Counted from the first letter of the stretch, positions 1 to 8,692 are shown. The stretch is DNA of 64,000 nt from Spirosoma radiotolerans (GCF_000974425.1 NZ_CP010429.1:5565501-5629500), one strand, 5' to 3'. The notes: generated from the sequence alone by a model not told the origin. Made by a program: numbers and translations.

Positions 1-897
1 CCTTCTGATCAATTTATTAAACTCTCGGTAGGGCCAACCGTTACGATTTTGGGTGGTGCGCCCAGCAACAGCGCGGGTATGAATGTGTACGAAAATTCGT
101 ATACAGCTACAAGTGCCAACCTGTTTGGAGCTGGTTTCGGAGCCGATGTAAACAAGGTGGGGCCGCAACAGGCGCTCTTGAACAACAAGGATAAACTGCA
201 GAAATCGAACGTACCGTACATAGCGCCCGAACGGGTCAATAGTTTCGAAATAGGGTACCGTGGTCTGCTCAATAGCCGCTTGTCGGTCGATGCCAATTAT
301 TACTACGGCGTTTATACCAACTTCATTCTCAACACGGTTGTGTTACGTCCTGATAGTCCGGTACTGGGGTCAGATGGCAAGCCCAATGCGGCAGCCGCCC
401 AGGAAATTCTGAATGGTAAGGCGCAGTTGTTCCAGCTTTATACGAACGCCCCCGACAAGGTATCGGCACAGGGGGCCACGCTCGGCCTGACGTATCGGAC
501 AGCGGGCGGCTACCAGATTGGAGCCAACGGTACGTGGTCATCGTTCAACATACGGAACGCAGATCCTAACAACGTAGCGGCTTTCAATACGCCCCGTTTC
601 AAAACCAACGTAACGCTCGGCCACCGCAATATTGCACCGAATATCGGTTTCAATGTTGCGTGGCACTGGCAGGAAAGTTTCGACTGGGTGAGTTCGTTCA
701 ACGCGCTCATTCCCGGACGCGTACCGGCTTACCACTTGCTCGACGCGCAGGTCAACTACCGGGTACCATCGTTGAAAACAGTTCTGAAACTTGGCGCGAC
801 AAACCTGACGAATCAGTATGTCGTGCAGGCCTATGGGTCTCCGGCGGTAGGCGGACTTTACTATGTATCAATCGTATTTGACCAGGGACTTAAATAA
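1..897 (+). CDS. TonB-dependent receptor, C-terminal fragment (5' end outside window)
   Basis: The reading frame is open from the first base, so the gene begins upstream; 298 codons are visible. The protein has the alternating polar/aromatic texture of outer-membrane beta-strands, with motifs typical of a TonB receptor barrel end: YIAPERVNSFEIGY, a late LDAQVNYRVP strand, LKLGATNLTNQY and a final VGGLYYVSIVFDQ strand. Such receptors import large ligands across the outer membrane using TonB energy. The plug and any N-terminal carboxypeptidase-like domain lie outside, so SusC type versus siderophore type cannot be decided. An MFS transporter follows 68 bases later on the same strand, which suggests one uptake operon. 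Confidence 0.88.
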   Translation, partial: PSDQFIKLSVGPTVTILGGAPSNSAGMNVYENSYTATSANLFGAGFGADVNKVGPQQALLNNKDKLQKSNVPYIAPERVNSFEIGYRGLLNSRLSVDANYYYGVYTNFILNTVVLRPDSPVLGSDGKPNAAAAQEILNGKAQLFQLYTNAPDKVSAQGATLGLTYRTAGGYQIGANGTWSSFNIRNADPNNVAAFNTPRFKTNVTLGHRNIAPNIGFNVAWHWQESFDWVSSFNALIPGRVPAYHLLDAQVNYRVPSLKTVLKLGATNLTNQYVVQAYGSPAVGGLYYVSIVFDQGLK

Positions 898-900
898 ACA

Positions 901-954
901 GTGAACGAGTGAAAGAGCGCCTGGCAAATGGTCTTCGCTCTTTCGCTCATTCAC
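901..954. repeat. Inverted repeat between receptor and MFS gene (GAGTGAATGAG family, copy A)
   Basis: A 19-base arm (901-919) pairs with 936-954 with two mismatches across a 16-base loop. It fills the gap between the receptor stop and the MFS start codon. Its arms share the words of three other hairpins at 5869, 25274 and 54858. A weak in-frame GTG at 909 lies inside this repeat, so it was not used as the MFS start. Confidence 0.8.
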
Positions 955-965
955 TCTTTCGCTAT

Positions 966-2192
966 ATGGAAACAATCGTAGCTAAACCCGAAACACTACA
1001 GGCCAACTGGTTCGCCTTTGGTCTATGTTCACTATCGTATTTGCTGGGTGGCACGGCCTCAACACTCATGGCTACGTTTCTACCGGTTGCCATCCCGGAG
1101 TTGCTGGGCCAATCGGCTTCTGCAACCCAGTTGGGCGATGTCGGGGCTTACATCAATGCGGCTTTTTTGTACGGCTGGATGGCGGGCGGGCTTTTGTTTG
1201 GCTTGATCGGTGATCGGCTAGGCCGGGCGCGGGCCGTAGCGTTCGTTACGTTCCTTTACGGCGCGGCCATGTTATGTACCGTTTTTGCGCCTAACTGGCC
1301 AGTGCTACTGTTCTGCCGATTTCTGACAGGTGCGGGTGTAGGTGGCGTGTTGTTGCTTACCACCGTTTATTTGTCGGAAATCTGGCCCGAGAAAAGTCGG
1401 GCGGTGGTACTGGGCATTCTGGCCGTCATGTTTCCGGTAGGTATTGTGGCGACAGGCGGGTTGAATGCCGGACTGGTTCCATGGCGGCAGGCCTTTTGGC
1501 TGGGTCTGATTCCCGTTCTGGTCGCCCTTCTGATGCTCGTTCGCTTACCTGAATCAGCCCACTGGGCACGTCTGCGCCAGCAACCGAACCCTGAAAAAAG
1601 CTGGACACGGACCGACCGGACCAATCTGCTAACGGGCGTCCTGGTTTTTGGAGCGGTGCTGATCGGGCTGTGGGGTACGTTCTCCTGGATTCCGACCTGG
1701 GTACAATCGCTCCTGCCAGCGGGCCAGACGGGTGGGCGGGAACGGGGGCTGACCATGATGCTGCTCGGTATGGGGGGCATTGTCGGTGGTCTGCTGTCGG
1801 GCGCGCTGATTGGGCGGCTCGGTTCACGAACAACGCTGCTGTTAACCTTCGCCGGATGCGCAGGCGGTTGTGCGCTGCTGTTTCTATCGAACCGTCAGTT
1901 TTCGCCGGTTATTTATGCCGAAACCGCCTTCGTCGCCTTGTTTTTTGGCATCAGCCAGGGCGCTTTGTCGAGTATTATCCCCGCTTTATTCTCGGTTCGG
2001 ATTCGCGCTACAGCGGCTGGTATCAGCTTCAACATCGGTCGTTTCTTTACGGCAACGGCCGTGTTCTTCGTCGGTATGATGGTCGCCGGGCTGGGCGGAT
2101 TCGGGAATGCATTACTGGTATTTTCCCTGGCGTTTCTGGTCGCCTGGCTTGCTGTTTTTATCCGGTATAAACCCGGTTCTCCTTCACTTTAG
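966..2192 (+). CDS. MFS transporter
   Basis: A 408-residue polytopic membrane protein with the usual two-halves layout of about twelve hydrophobic segments. The loop after helix 2 carries the MFS signature GLIGDRLGRARA, and helix 4 has CRFLTGAGVGG. A central hydrophilic loop (about residues 195-220) separates the halves, and the second half repeats the pattern with LIGRLGSR. It probably works as an inner-membrane secondary transporter; the substrate cannot be read from sequence. ATG at 966 was chosen because the in-frame upstream codons lie inside an inverted repeat. It follows a TonB receptor and precedes two AhpD-fold genes, so the four look co-transcribed. Confidence 0.88.
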   Translation: METIVAKPETLQANWFAFGLCSLSYLLGGTASTLMATFLPVAIPELLGQSASATQLGDVGAYINAAFLYGWMAGGLLFGLIGDRLGRARAVAFVTFLYGAAMLCTVFAPNWPVLLFCRFLTGAGVGGVLLLTTVYLSEIWPEKSRAVVLGILAVMFPVGIVATGGLNAGLVPWRQAFWLGLIPVLVALLMLVRLPESAHWARLRQQPNPEKSWTRTDRTNLLTGVLVFGAVLIGLWGTFSWIPTWVQSLLPAGQTGGRERGLTMMLLGMGGIVGGLLSGALIGRLGSRTTLLLTFAGCAGGCALLFLSNRQFSPVIYAETAFVALFFGISQGALSSIIPALFSVRIRATAAGISFNIGRFFTATAVFFVGMMVAGLGGFGNALLVFSLAFLVAWLAVFIRYKPGSPSL

Positions 2193-2245
2193 CCCGGTTC
2201 TACGTCATTAAACCAAACATTTTTCAGCTAAACAATTATTCACAA

Positions 2246-2800
2246 ATGGCTCATATTCAACTTAATAATGATGCGCCGGGTATTCGCAGTCTGGTTATGT
2301 ACCGGCCCGATACAGGTAAACCTCTCTATGAACTCGCTCAGGCGCTGCTTCGTGCGGGTTCGCCTGACAGTACGCTTTCTGATGCGGAACGCGAACTGAT
2401 TGCCGCGTTTGTATCGAATCAGAACTGCACCGATTTTTGCATGAACAGCCATGCGGCCGCTTCACGCTATCTTTTTGGCGAACAGGCCCATCTCGTCGAC
2501 CAGACGCTGCAAAACCCAGAAACGGCACCTATCTCGACCAAGCTTCGTGCCCTGCTCACTATTGCCGCACGTGTAACCGCCGATGCCCGCACGGTCACAG
2601 ACGATGTGGTCACGGCTGCCCGCACACATGGCGCTACCGATGGCGATATTCATGATACGGTCCTGATTGCCGCTTCGTTTTCAATGTATAACCGCTACGT
2701 CGATGGGCTGGCTACGCTCACTCCCAACGACCCGGCCGCCTACGAAGCTATGGGGGAACGCATGGGAACGCTGGGGTACGTCTTACCCAAACCAAACTAA
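2246..2800 (+). CDS. Carboxymuconolactone decarboxylase / AhpD-fold protein 1
   Basis: A 184-residue helical protein of the peroxidase-related CMD superfamily. The AhpD-type active-site stretch is seen at about residues 57-69 (VSNQNCTDFCMNSH), preceded by AERELIA. Family members use CxxC plus His for peroxide or disulfide chemistry. Here the cysteines are C61 and C65, a CxxxC spacing, with H69 in the usual place. The next gene is a paralogue with the normal CxxC. A conserved tail block (DGDIHDTVLIAASFSMYNRYVDG) is shared by both. The reaction is unknown. It lies 53 bases after the MFS gene. Confidence 0.85.
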   Translation: MAHIQLNNDAPGIRSLVMYRPDTGKPLYELAQALLRAGSPDSTLSDAERELIAAFVSNQNCTDFCMNSHAAASRYLFGEQAHLVDQTLQNPETAPISTKLRALLTIAARVTADARTVTDDVVTAARTHGATDGDIHDTVLIAASFSMYNRYVDGLATLTPNDPAAYEAMGERMGTLGYVLPKPN

Positions 2801-2815
2801 ACCAAACTGAATACC

Positions 2816-3391
2816 ATGCCTCATATCGATTTTCTCCCCGGACTGCCGGGTATTCGCGGACCTATGGCGTTTAGCCCCGAGACGGCCCGCCCCCTCAACG
2901 ACCTCGTTAACGTTCTGCTTCGCGCGAACGCAACCCATCCTGAATCAACACTTAGTGAAGGGGAACGGGAACTGATTGCCACGTACGTATCGGCCCGTAA
3001 CGATTGTTTTTTCTGCCAGACCATTCATGGCGCGGTAGCCAGTCATCACCTGGGCGACGCAGACTGGTCGCTGGTGCAATCGGTGAAACAGGACTATGCC
3101 CAGGCGGCCATTTCGGCTAAGTTAAAAGCATTGCTGGCCATTGCCGGAAGCGTACAACAGGGCGGCAAACAGGTAACTTCTGAGCAGATTGAAAACGCCC
3201 GAACCGAAGGCGCTACCGACCGCGATATTCACGATACGGTGTTGATTGCGGCCGCGTTCTGCATGTTTAACCGCTACGTCGATGGTTTGGATACATGGGC
3301 TCCTGAAAGTCCGGACTTATACCGTTATCGGGCTCAGAAAGTAGCCGAGTATGGGTACACCCACGAGGATCATTACATGCCACCAAGCTGA
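2816..3391 (+). CDS. Carboxymuconolactone decarboxylase / AhpD-fold protein 2
   Basis: A 191-residue paralogue of the preceding gene, only 15 bases downstream of it. It has STLSEGERELIATYVS followed by C64-F-F-C67 and H71, the canonical CxxC-x3-H arrangement, and ends with the shared DRDIHDTVLIAAAFCMFNRY block. CMD/AhpD-fold proteins act as small peroxidases, reductase partners or decarboxylases; which applies here cannot be told. The tandem arrangement suggests duplication and possibly a hetero-oligomer. A terminator-like chain of hairpins follows at 3450. Confidence 0.87.
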   Translation: MPHIDFLPGLPGIRGPMAFSPETARPLNDLVNVLLRANATHPESTLSEGERELIATYVSARNDCFFCQTIHGAVASHHLGDADWSLVQSVKQDYAQAAISAKLKALLAIAGSVQQGGKQVTSEQIENARTEGATDRDIHDTVLIAAAFCMFNRYVDGLDTWAPESPDLYRYRAQKVAEYGYTHEDHYMPPS

Positions 3392-3449
3392 CCCTCCAGC
3401 CCTCATCAATAGAATGGATTGCCGATAGGCACCGTTGTTGCTCCGTGAT

Positions 3450-3515
3450 GTCGGTTACTTATAACCGACTTGGGAGGTTTCTCAAAACCTCCCAAGTCAG
3501 GTTCTTAAACCTGAC
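3450..3515. repeat. Three consecutive perfect hairpins
   Basis: Three stems follow one another: 3450-3457/3462-3469 (8 bp), 3469-3480/3485-3496 (12 bp, loop CTCA) and 3496-3503/3508-3515 (8 bp, loop CTTA). Neighbouring stems share their boundary base. A related triple cluster lies at 32909-32988. The run is gene-free and sits after the AhpD-fold pair. Confidence 0.8.
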
Positions 3516-3522
3516 TTCACCG

Positions 3523-3610
3523 AACTAACAGATTGTACCCGAAAGTTTAAAAAGCCGCCCCTATTCAGTCAGGGGCGGCTTTTTAAACTTTCGGGTACAA
3601 TCTGTTAGTT
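3523..3610. terminator. 40-bp perfect hairpin, bidirectional terminator candidate
   Basis: Arms 3523-3562 and 3571-3610 are perfectly complementary over 40 bp, with an 8-base loop. The core is GC-rich (GCCGCCCCT) flanked by A and T runs, so either strand gives a stem followed by U-rich sequence. The right arm covers the stop codon (3605-3607) of the minus-strand gene. It separates two convergent transcription units. Confidence 0.85.
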
Positions 3611-4003
3611 GATTGCAACAAGGCGAGTGGGCGCTTCTGGCTGTTTGGTCGATAGCGTTACCTGGTGTTTTGTCGTTTCAACACCGTTTGTAATTTCGAC
3701 GACATACACGCCATCGGGCAGTTCACTCATATTCAGGCGGCTACGATAGATTTTTTCATTTTTGCCAAGATGCTGGCTGTAGTAAATCTTACCGTCAGTC
3801 CCTTTGAGCATAACATCAACCGGGCCTCCTTTTTCTTTATCGAGGCCAATGTTAAGCTTACCGTCGACCGATGTATAGATACCTGCCTTATAGGCAGCTA
3901 CCGTTGCTGGACGAGATCCGGGTTTACCTTCGGCAAAGGAAGCAACTGAGGAAAGAACACCTAGTGAAAGGGCAACTACGAATGTTTTAACGAGCGTTTT
4001 CAT
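3605..4003 (-). CDS. Small secreted beta-rich protein, function unknown
   Basis: 132 residues with a clear signal peptide (MKTLVKTFVVALSLGVLSSV, likely cleavage after ASFA). The mature part alternates short strands and turns (KLNIGLDKEKGGPVDVML, KIYYSQHLGK, LPDGVYVVEITNG). The LPDGVYVVEI style recalls the end strands of secreted Bacteroidota beta-sandwich domains such as C-terminal sorting domains, but no clear sorting signal is visible. It is probably periplasmic or exported. Its stop codon lies inside a 40-bp hairpin. No function is assigned. Confidence 0.75.
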   Translation of the reverse strand: MKTLVKTFVVALSLGVLSSVASFAEGKPGSRPATVAAYKAGIYTSVDGKLNIGLDKEKGGPVDVMLKGTDGKIYYSQHLGKNEKIYRSRLNMSELPDGVYVVEITNGVETTKHQVTLSTKQPEAPTRLVAIN

Positions 4004-4252
4004 GTTTGTATAGTTTTATCTTTTGGAGTAAATGCTGGTCGGGTCATTCCCGATTGGTGAAACAAAGATATGGGCCACAGACAGTACTATGCATTGCAAA
4101 CTACTGGAACGGTTCTTAGACAGGATGAATGGATGAAAGCTTGGCCGACTGAGCAAACGGCGCGGATAGCTTTAGTTAAACTTCCGTTAAAAGTGAGCCA
4201 GTTATGGCTCGTCGGTGTTAAATAGGGACTGTAAAGCCATTATCTATTCTAA

Positions 4253-5866
4253 ATGGACCTTATGGAAACGACCGAGACCGCCCTTCAGCTAGTGCCATTT
4301 CGTGGCAAATGGGACGACGAAGACGTAAAGCATTTGCTGAAGCGTACAACGTTTGGGGCCAGGCCCCAGGATGTTGCTCATCTGCGTACGCTCTCCATCC
4401 GCAAAGCCCTCAACGAACTGCTGACGGACGAACCGGCTCCTCCCCCACCCGTCAACAACTACAACGACGAGAAATATACCGACGACGAGATTCAGCCCGG
4501 CGAAACCTGGACAACATCCATCAATTACGACGGCATGAACAACGGTCGGCGCCGAAACTCGTTCAAAGCCTGGTGGCTGGGCTTAATGCTGAACCAGAAT
4601 CGGAGCCTGCGCGAGAAAATGGTGGTTTTCTGGCATAACCATTTCGTTACCGAGACCAACATGGTTGACAATGCGCTGATGTGTTACCGCCATAATGCGC
4701 TGCTGCGGCAACATGCGCTGGGAAATTTTAAGGAACTGGTGAAAGCCGTTACCAAAGACCCGGCCATGCTCAAATACCTGAACGGTACGGCCAGCAACAA
4801 AAAAGCCCCCGACGAAAACTACGGCCGCGAATTGCAGGAATTATTTACCGTAGGCAAAGGCCCCGGCTCGCACTACACCGAAGTCGATGTAAAAGAAGCG
4901 GCCAAAGTGCTGACGGGCTTCCGGAATGATACCATCACGTATGTGAGCCTCTTCGATCCGGGTCGGCATGACAGCAGCGACAAAACCTTTTCAGACTTCT
5001 ACGGGAATACCATCATAAAAGGACGGCGCGGACCAGAAGGCGAACAGGAATTAGATGATCTGCTCACGATGATTTTTGCCCAGGACGAGGTGGCGCGGTT
5101 CATCTGCCGAAAACTCTACCGTTTTTTTGTCTACCACCAGATCGACGCCGACACCGAAGTTAGCGTCATTACGCCCTTGGCGGCTGTTTTCCGGGCCAAT
5201 AAATACGAGATCAAACCGGTGTTGCGCGAGCTATTCGGAAGCCGCCATTTTTTTGAAGCCAATAATCGCGGGGCAATCATCAAAAGTCCGCTGGATTATA
5301 CCGTAGGCCTTTGTCGGGAGTTTGGCATCGCGTTTCCCGATGCCACAAACTACGCGGATCAATATGGGCTTTGGCTGGCGGTTCAAAATCAAGCCTCGGC
5401 CATGCAGCAAAACATCGGTGATCCGCCAAACGTGGCCGGTTGGCCAGCTTATTATCAGGAACCCATGTTCGACAAGATCTGGGTCAACTCTGATACGTTA
5501 CCCAAGCGCAACGTGTTTTCGGATGGCATGACAACCGGCAGCATTGGCCGTAATGGCAAAAAGCTACTCATTGATGTTATTGCCTTCACCCAAACGCTGC
5601 CCAATCCCGCCGACCCGGTCGCCCTGATCGATGATGCCGTTCGGCGATTGTATATGCTGGAACTGCCGGATAAAGACAAAGAGTACATTAAAACCAGCAT
5701 TTTGCTCTCGGGTCTACAGGATATGAAGTCGGACCATTACTGGACGCAGTCCTGGCAAAACATAACCGCCAAGCCCGACGACACGGTCAACAAAACCAAC
5801 GTGACCCGAAAACTGAAGAGTTTGTATAAGTACCTCATGAACTTACCTCAGTATCAACTCACTTAA
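4253..5866 (+). CDS. DUF1800 family protein
   Basis: 537 residues matching the DUF1800 family: an early HLLKRTTFGARPQDV block (about residues 25-39), then FKAWWLGLMLNQNRSLREKM and VVFWHNHFVTE, NYGRELQELFTVG, and a late GDPPNVAGWPAY motif. The family is widespread in Bacteroidota and Planctomycetes and is nearly always next to a DUF1501 gene, as here. Its biochemical role is not established. No obvious signal peptide is seen. A second ATG at 4262 is an equally possible start. An 87-base gap filled by a hairpin separates it from the DUF1501 gene. Confidence 0.9.
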   Translation: MDLMETTETALQLVPFRGKWDDEDVKHLLKRTTFGARPQDVAHLRTLSIRKALNELLTDEPAPPPPVNNYNDEKYTDDEIQPGETWTTSINYDGMNNGRRRNSFKAWWLGLMLNQNRSLREKMVVFWHNHFVTETNMVDNALMCYRHNALLRQHALGNFKELVKAVTKDPAMLKYLNGTASNKKAPDENYGRELQELFTVGKGPGSHYTEVDVKEAAKVLTGFRNDTITYVSLFDPGRHDSSDKTFSDFYGNTIIKGRRGPEGEQELDDLLTMIFAQDEVARFICRKLYRFFVYHQIDADTEVSVITPLAAVFRANKYEIKPVLRELFGSRHFFEANNRGAIIKSPLDYTVGLCREFGIAFPDATNYADQYGLWLAVQNQASAMQQNIGDPPNVAGWPAYYQEPMFDKIWVNSDTLPKRNVFSDGMTTGSIGRNGKKLLIDVIAFTQTLPNPADPVALIDDAVRRLYMLELPDKDKEYIKTSILLSGLQDMKSDHYWTQSWQNITAKPDDTVNKTNVTRKLKSLYKYLMNLPQYQLT

Positions 5867-5868
5867 TG

Positions 5869-5943
5869 GCGAAAGAGTGAATGAGTACAAGAGCGAATTT
5901 CGCTGATAGCAGTTTTCACTCTTTCGCTCATTCATTCTTTCGC
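5869..5943. repeat. Inverted repeat between DUF1800 and DUF1501 genes (GAGTGAATGAG family, copy B)
   Basis: An imperfect stem of about 29 bp starts 3 bases after the DUF1800 stop and ends 10 bases before the DUF1501 start codon. The arms share the words GAGTGAATGAG and CTTTCGCTC with copies at 901, 25274 and 54858. Confidence 0.8.
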
Positions 5944-5953
5944 TCTTTTTCTT

Positions 5954-7240
5954 ATGCAACGTCGAGACTTCCTGAAAAATACGGCTATTGCCGGGGTTGT
6001 GCTACCCCAATTTTTAAGCGGATTTTCCGTAAAAGCCATGGCGCAAACGTCGTTGATACCAGCCAGCGGCCATGATCTGACAAATGACCGGGTGCTGGTT
6101 CTGATCCAGTTGAACGGCGGGAACGACGGCCTGAATACCGTTATTCCAATCGATCAATACGGTGCCTATCAGGCCGCGCGATCCAACATTGCGCTACCGC
6201 AGAACAAAATCCTGAAACTAACCGGTGCCGACGCAACGGGGCTGCACCCGGCTTTGGCGGGCATTCAGCAGTTGATCAATGAGGGCAAGGCAGGCATTGT
6301 GCAGGCGGTAAGTTACCCGAAGCCAAATTTCTCGCATTTCCGGGCCACCGACATCTGGATGACGGGTTCTGACGCCGATAAGATACTGCCGACGGGCTGG
6401 GCAGGGCGTTACCTGAACGACATATTTCCAGGATTTCCCGATAAATACCCTAATGAAACCATGCCTGATCCGCTGGCCATTCAGGTCGGGTCGGTGGTGG
6501 CGTCGGCTTTTCAGGGACCGTCGTTTACCATGGGGCTGGCGATTAGTAACCCAGGCAATTTTTACAACCTGATCGAAGATAAGACCGATACTACCAGCAA
6601 CACGCGCTGGGGCGAACAGCTGGCTTACCTCGAAAAAGTATCCCGGAAAACCGACCAGTATGCGGGCGTCATCAGGAAAGCTGCCCTGAGCGTTACGAAG
6701 CAATCCGACAAGTATCCGGCAGCGGGCAAAAACGCTCTGGCCGATCAGCTAAAAATTGTTGCCCGGCTCGTGGCGGGTGGCCTTCGGACAAAAGTATACC
6801 TGGTGAGTACCGGCAGTTTCGACACGCACGCCAGGCAGGCCGAACCCGACGACACCACAACGGGCGTCCATGCTCAATTGCTGGGTCGGGTGGCAGAGGC
6901 CGTTAGCGCGTTTATGGACGATCTGAAGGGGCTTAATGTAGCCGATCGGGTGATGGGCATGACTTTCTCCGAGTTTGGTCGACGGATAAAATCCAACGCC
7001 AGCGGTGGTACAGATCATGGCGCAGCCGCCCCGGTTTTCTACTTTGGAAATGCCGTTAAAGCGGGCATTATCGGCACCAATCCGCAGCTACCCGCCAATG
7101 CTACCGTAAACGACAACATTGCCATGCAGCACGACTTCCGGTCGGTCTACGCTACCGTTCTACAGCAGTGGCTCAATTTGCCGCCCGACGATGTGCAGAA
7201 GGTATTAATGGGACAGTTTCCGTTATTGCCGATGGTATAG
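5954..7240 (+). CDS. DUF1501 family protein with Tat signal
   Basis: 428 residues. The N-terminus MQRRDFLKNTAIAGVVLPQF is a twin-arginine signal, so the folded protein is exported to the periplasm. The DUF1501 core is seen as VLIQLNGGNDGLNTVIP near the start, FSHFRATDIWMTGSDA, VSTGSFDTHARQ and MTFSEFGRRIKSNASGGTDHG. These resemble metal-binding positions of the alkaline phosphatase/sulfatase fold, to which the family is thought to belong; the substrate is unknown. The DUF1800 partner directly upstream is the standard neighbour. A tail-to-tail SDR gene follows. Confidence 0.92.
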   Translation: MQRRDFLKNTAIAGVVLPQFLSGFSVKAMAQTSLIPASGHDLTNDRVLVLIQLNGGNDGLNTVIPIDQYGAYQAARSNIALPQNKILKLTGADATGLHPALAGIQQLINEGKAGIVQAVSYPKPNFSHFRATDIWMTGSDADKILPTGWAGRYLNDIFPGFPDKYPNETMPDPLAIQVGSVVASAFQGPSFTMGLAISNPGNFYNLIEDKTDTTSNTRWGEQLAYLEKVSRKTDQYAGVIRKAALSVTKQSDKYPAAGKNALADQLKIVARLVAGGLRTKVYLVSTGSFDTHARQAEPDDTTTGVHAQLLGRVAEAVSAFMDDLKGLNVADRVMGMTFSEFGRRIKSNASGGTDHGAAAPVFYFGNAVKAGIIGTNPQLPANATVNDNIAMQHDFRSVYATVLQQWLNLPPDDVQKVLMGQFPLLPMV

Positions 7241-7267
7241 TGCGGACAAGATGTCCGCCTTACACGA

Positions 7268-8071
7268 TCAGCGCGTCAGCAGGCCAGCATCCAGTACAAA
7301 CTGCGAACCGGTCACATACCGGGACTTATCCGACACCAGAAACAGCACCATCGCCGAAACGTCTTCCGGTTCTACCCAGGGTACAGGCAGCAAGTTTCCC
7401 GCCGAGCGTTCGGCGATTTCCTGCGTGGTAGTGCCTTCCAGTTCAGCCAGTCCATCGTTCATCGGCGTATTAACGCCCGTCGGGTGAATCGAGTTGACCC
7501 GGATATTATGCGGAGCCAGTTCAATGGCCCATGACTTCGTCAGGCCGACCAGCCCCCACTTCGACGCGGCATAATGGCTCAGTCGGTTCATGCCGCGAAG
7601 CCCGGCAATGGATGAATTGTTGATGATCACGCCCGATTTCTGCTCCATCATGACTGGAATTATGCGCCGGGCTACCAGCCAAGCACCCTTCAAATTAATG
7701 TCGATCATGGCATCCCACTCGTCTTCGGGCAATTCATGAACGAGTCCATAGGCACAGATACCGGCATTATTGAACAGTATATCGATACGGCCAAAACGCG
7801 TCATAGCCGCATCGACGGCCTGTTTGATATCGGCATCGCGCCGGACATCGCCCTGGGCTGCCACACAGGACACTCCAAGGGCTTCCACCTCACGGATCAA
7901 CGAGTCGAGCTCACTTTCGGAGCCGAGCGCATAACCGGGATAGGCCAGCGGTTTGGCCAGATCGAAGGCTACGATGTGAGCACCTTCCCGGGCTAACGCC
8001 AGAGCCACCGCCCGCCCCTGCCCATGAGCAGCTCCGGTAATAAACGCGACTTCACCTTGTAATTCGGCCAT
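7268..8071 (-). CDS. SDR family NAD(P)-dependent oxidoreductase
   Basis: A 267-residue classical short-chain dehydrogenase. The cofactor motif TGAAHGQG is at residues 12-19, D37 after the second strand favours NAD(H), NNAG is at 101-104, and the catalytic Ser-Tyr-Lys set is around S153, Y167 and K171 (SHYAASK). TGxxxGQGR resembles the subgroup called mycofactocin-coupled SDRs, but no mycofactocin genes are visible, so only the general family is claimed. The start codon lies 3 bases after the stop of the upstream AhpD-fold gene, so the two are almost certainly co-translated. Substrate unknown. Confidence 0.93.
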   Translation of the reverse strand: MAELQGEVAFITGAAHGQGRAVALALAREGAHIVAFDLAKPLAYPGYALGSESELDSLIREVEALGVSCVAAQGDVRRDADIKQAVDAAMTRFGRIDILFNNAGICAYGLVHELPEDEWDAMIDINLKGAWLVARRIIPVMMEQKSGVIINNSSIAGLRGMNRLSHYAASKWGLVGLTKSWAIELAPHNIRVNSIHPTGVNTPMNDGLAELEGTTTQEIAERSAGNLLPVPWVEPEDVSAMVLFLVSDKSRYVTGSQFVLDAGLLTR

Positions 8072-8074
8072 TGG

Positions 8075-8623
8075 CTAGGGTTGAGTTTTGTTGGTTAAAG
8101 GCAGATACGGGTACAGATACTCATCAATGTTGACGTCGAGCACGTTGTTGAACACATTGGTCGCAATCATCTGGCCCGCAAATGCCACCAGCACCACAAT
8201 CTGCTGATCCGTGTAACGCTCCGCAATGGGGGCATACAGTTCATCCGAAACCTCACCTTTATGCTGCGCAATGGCACTGCCGAAATCAATAAGTGCCTGT
8301 TCGGAATCCGTTAGGTGAAGATCTTCGGGACGTTCGCCATTGTCGATGATGATTCGCCGGAAAAAGGTCGTGCACAACGGGCAGTTCGACCCTTCCGAAA
8401 TAGCGTGCGCAAATAGATACGCCTGCCGGTTTCCCACAATTTTCTTGACCTCTTCGTACAACGGGTACCATTGCATATACACCTGAAAGGCCAGCAGTGA
8501 GCGGCCCAGCGTGGCTTTCATATTGGTGATCCGGCTACCCGGATAATCCGTCACGTGGGCCTCAAAAGCCGCGTCAATAGCAGGGGTCACTTCGGTAGCT
8601 GACAGGGGCGTAATACGAGGCAT
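8075..8623 (-). CDS. Carboxymuconolactone decarboxylase / AhpD-fold protein 3
   Basis: 182 residues, third CMD-superfamily member in the window but only distantly similar to the first two. The active-site-like stretch is AISEGSNCPLCTTFF: C81 and C84 form CxxC, while position 88, where AhpD-type proteins carry histidine, is phenylalanine. It ends with IVVLVAFAGQMIATNVFNNVL, a helix typical of the family. It is translationally linked to the SDR gene downstream (3-base gap), which suggests the two act on one substrate or redox step. Chemistry unknown. Confidence 0.82.
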   Translation of the reverse strand: MPRITPLSATEVTPAIDAAFEAHVTDYPGSRITNMKATLGRSLLAFQVYMQWYPLYEEVKKIVGNRQAYLFAHAISEGSNCPLCTTFFRRIIIDNGERPEDLHLTDSEQALIDFGSAIAQHKGEVSDELYAPIAERYTDQQIVVLVAFAGQMIATNVFNNVLDVNIDEYLYPYLPLTNKTQP

Positions 8624-8692
8624 AGCTGGGTGAGTTAGAAAAGAGTTTGTGGTTTGTCGTCCCCGTTCAGAGGCAGGTCAACACATTCACTG

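Noticed and set aside
909-965. Longer N-terminus for the MFS protein from a GTG at 909
   Set aside because: The added 19 residues are a translation of an inverted repeat; ATG at 966 gives a normal MFS start.
7268-8071. Mycofactocin-coupled SDR
   Set aside because: The TGxxxGQGR motif is suggestive, but no mycofactocin genes are visible and Bacteroidota are not known to me as producers.
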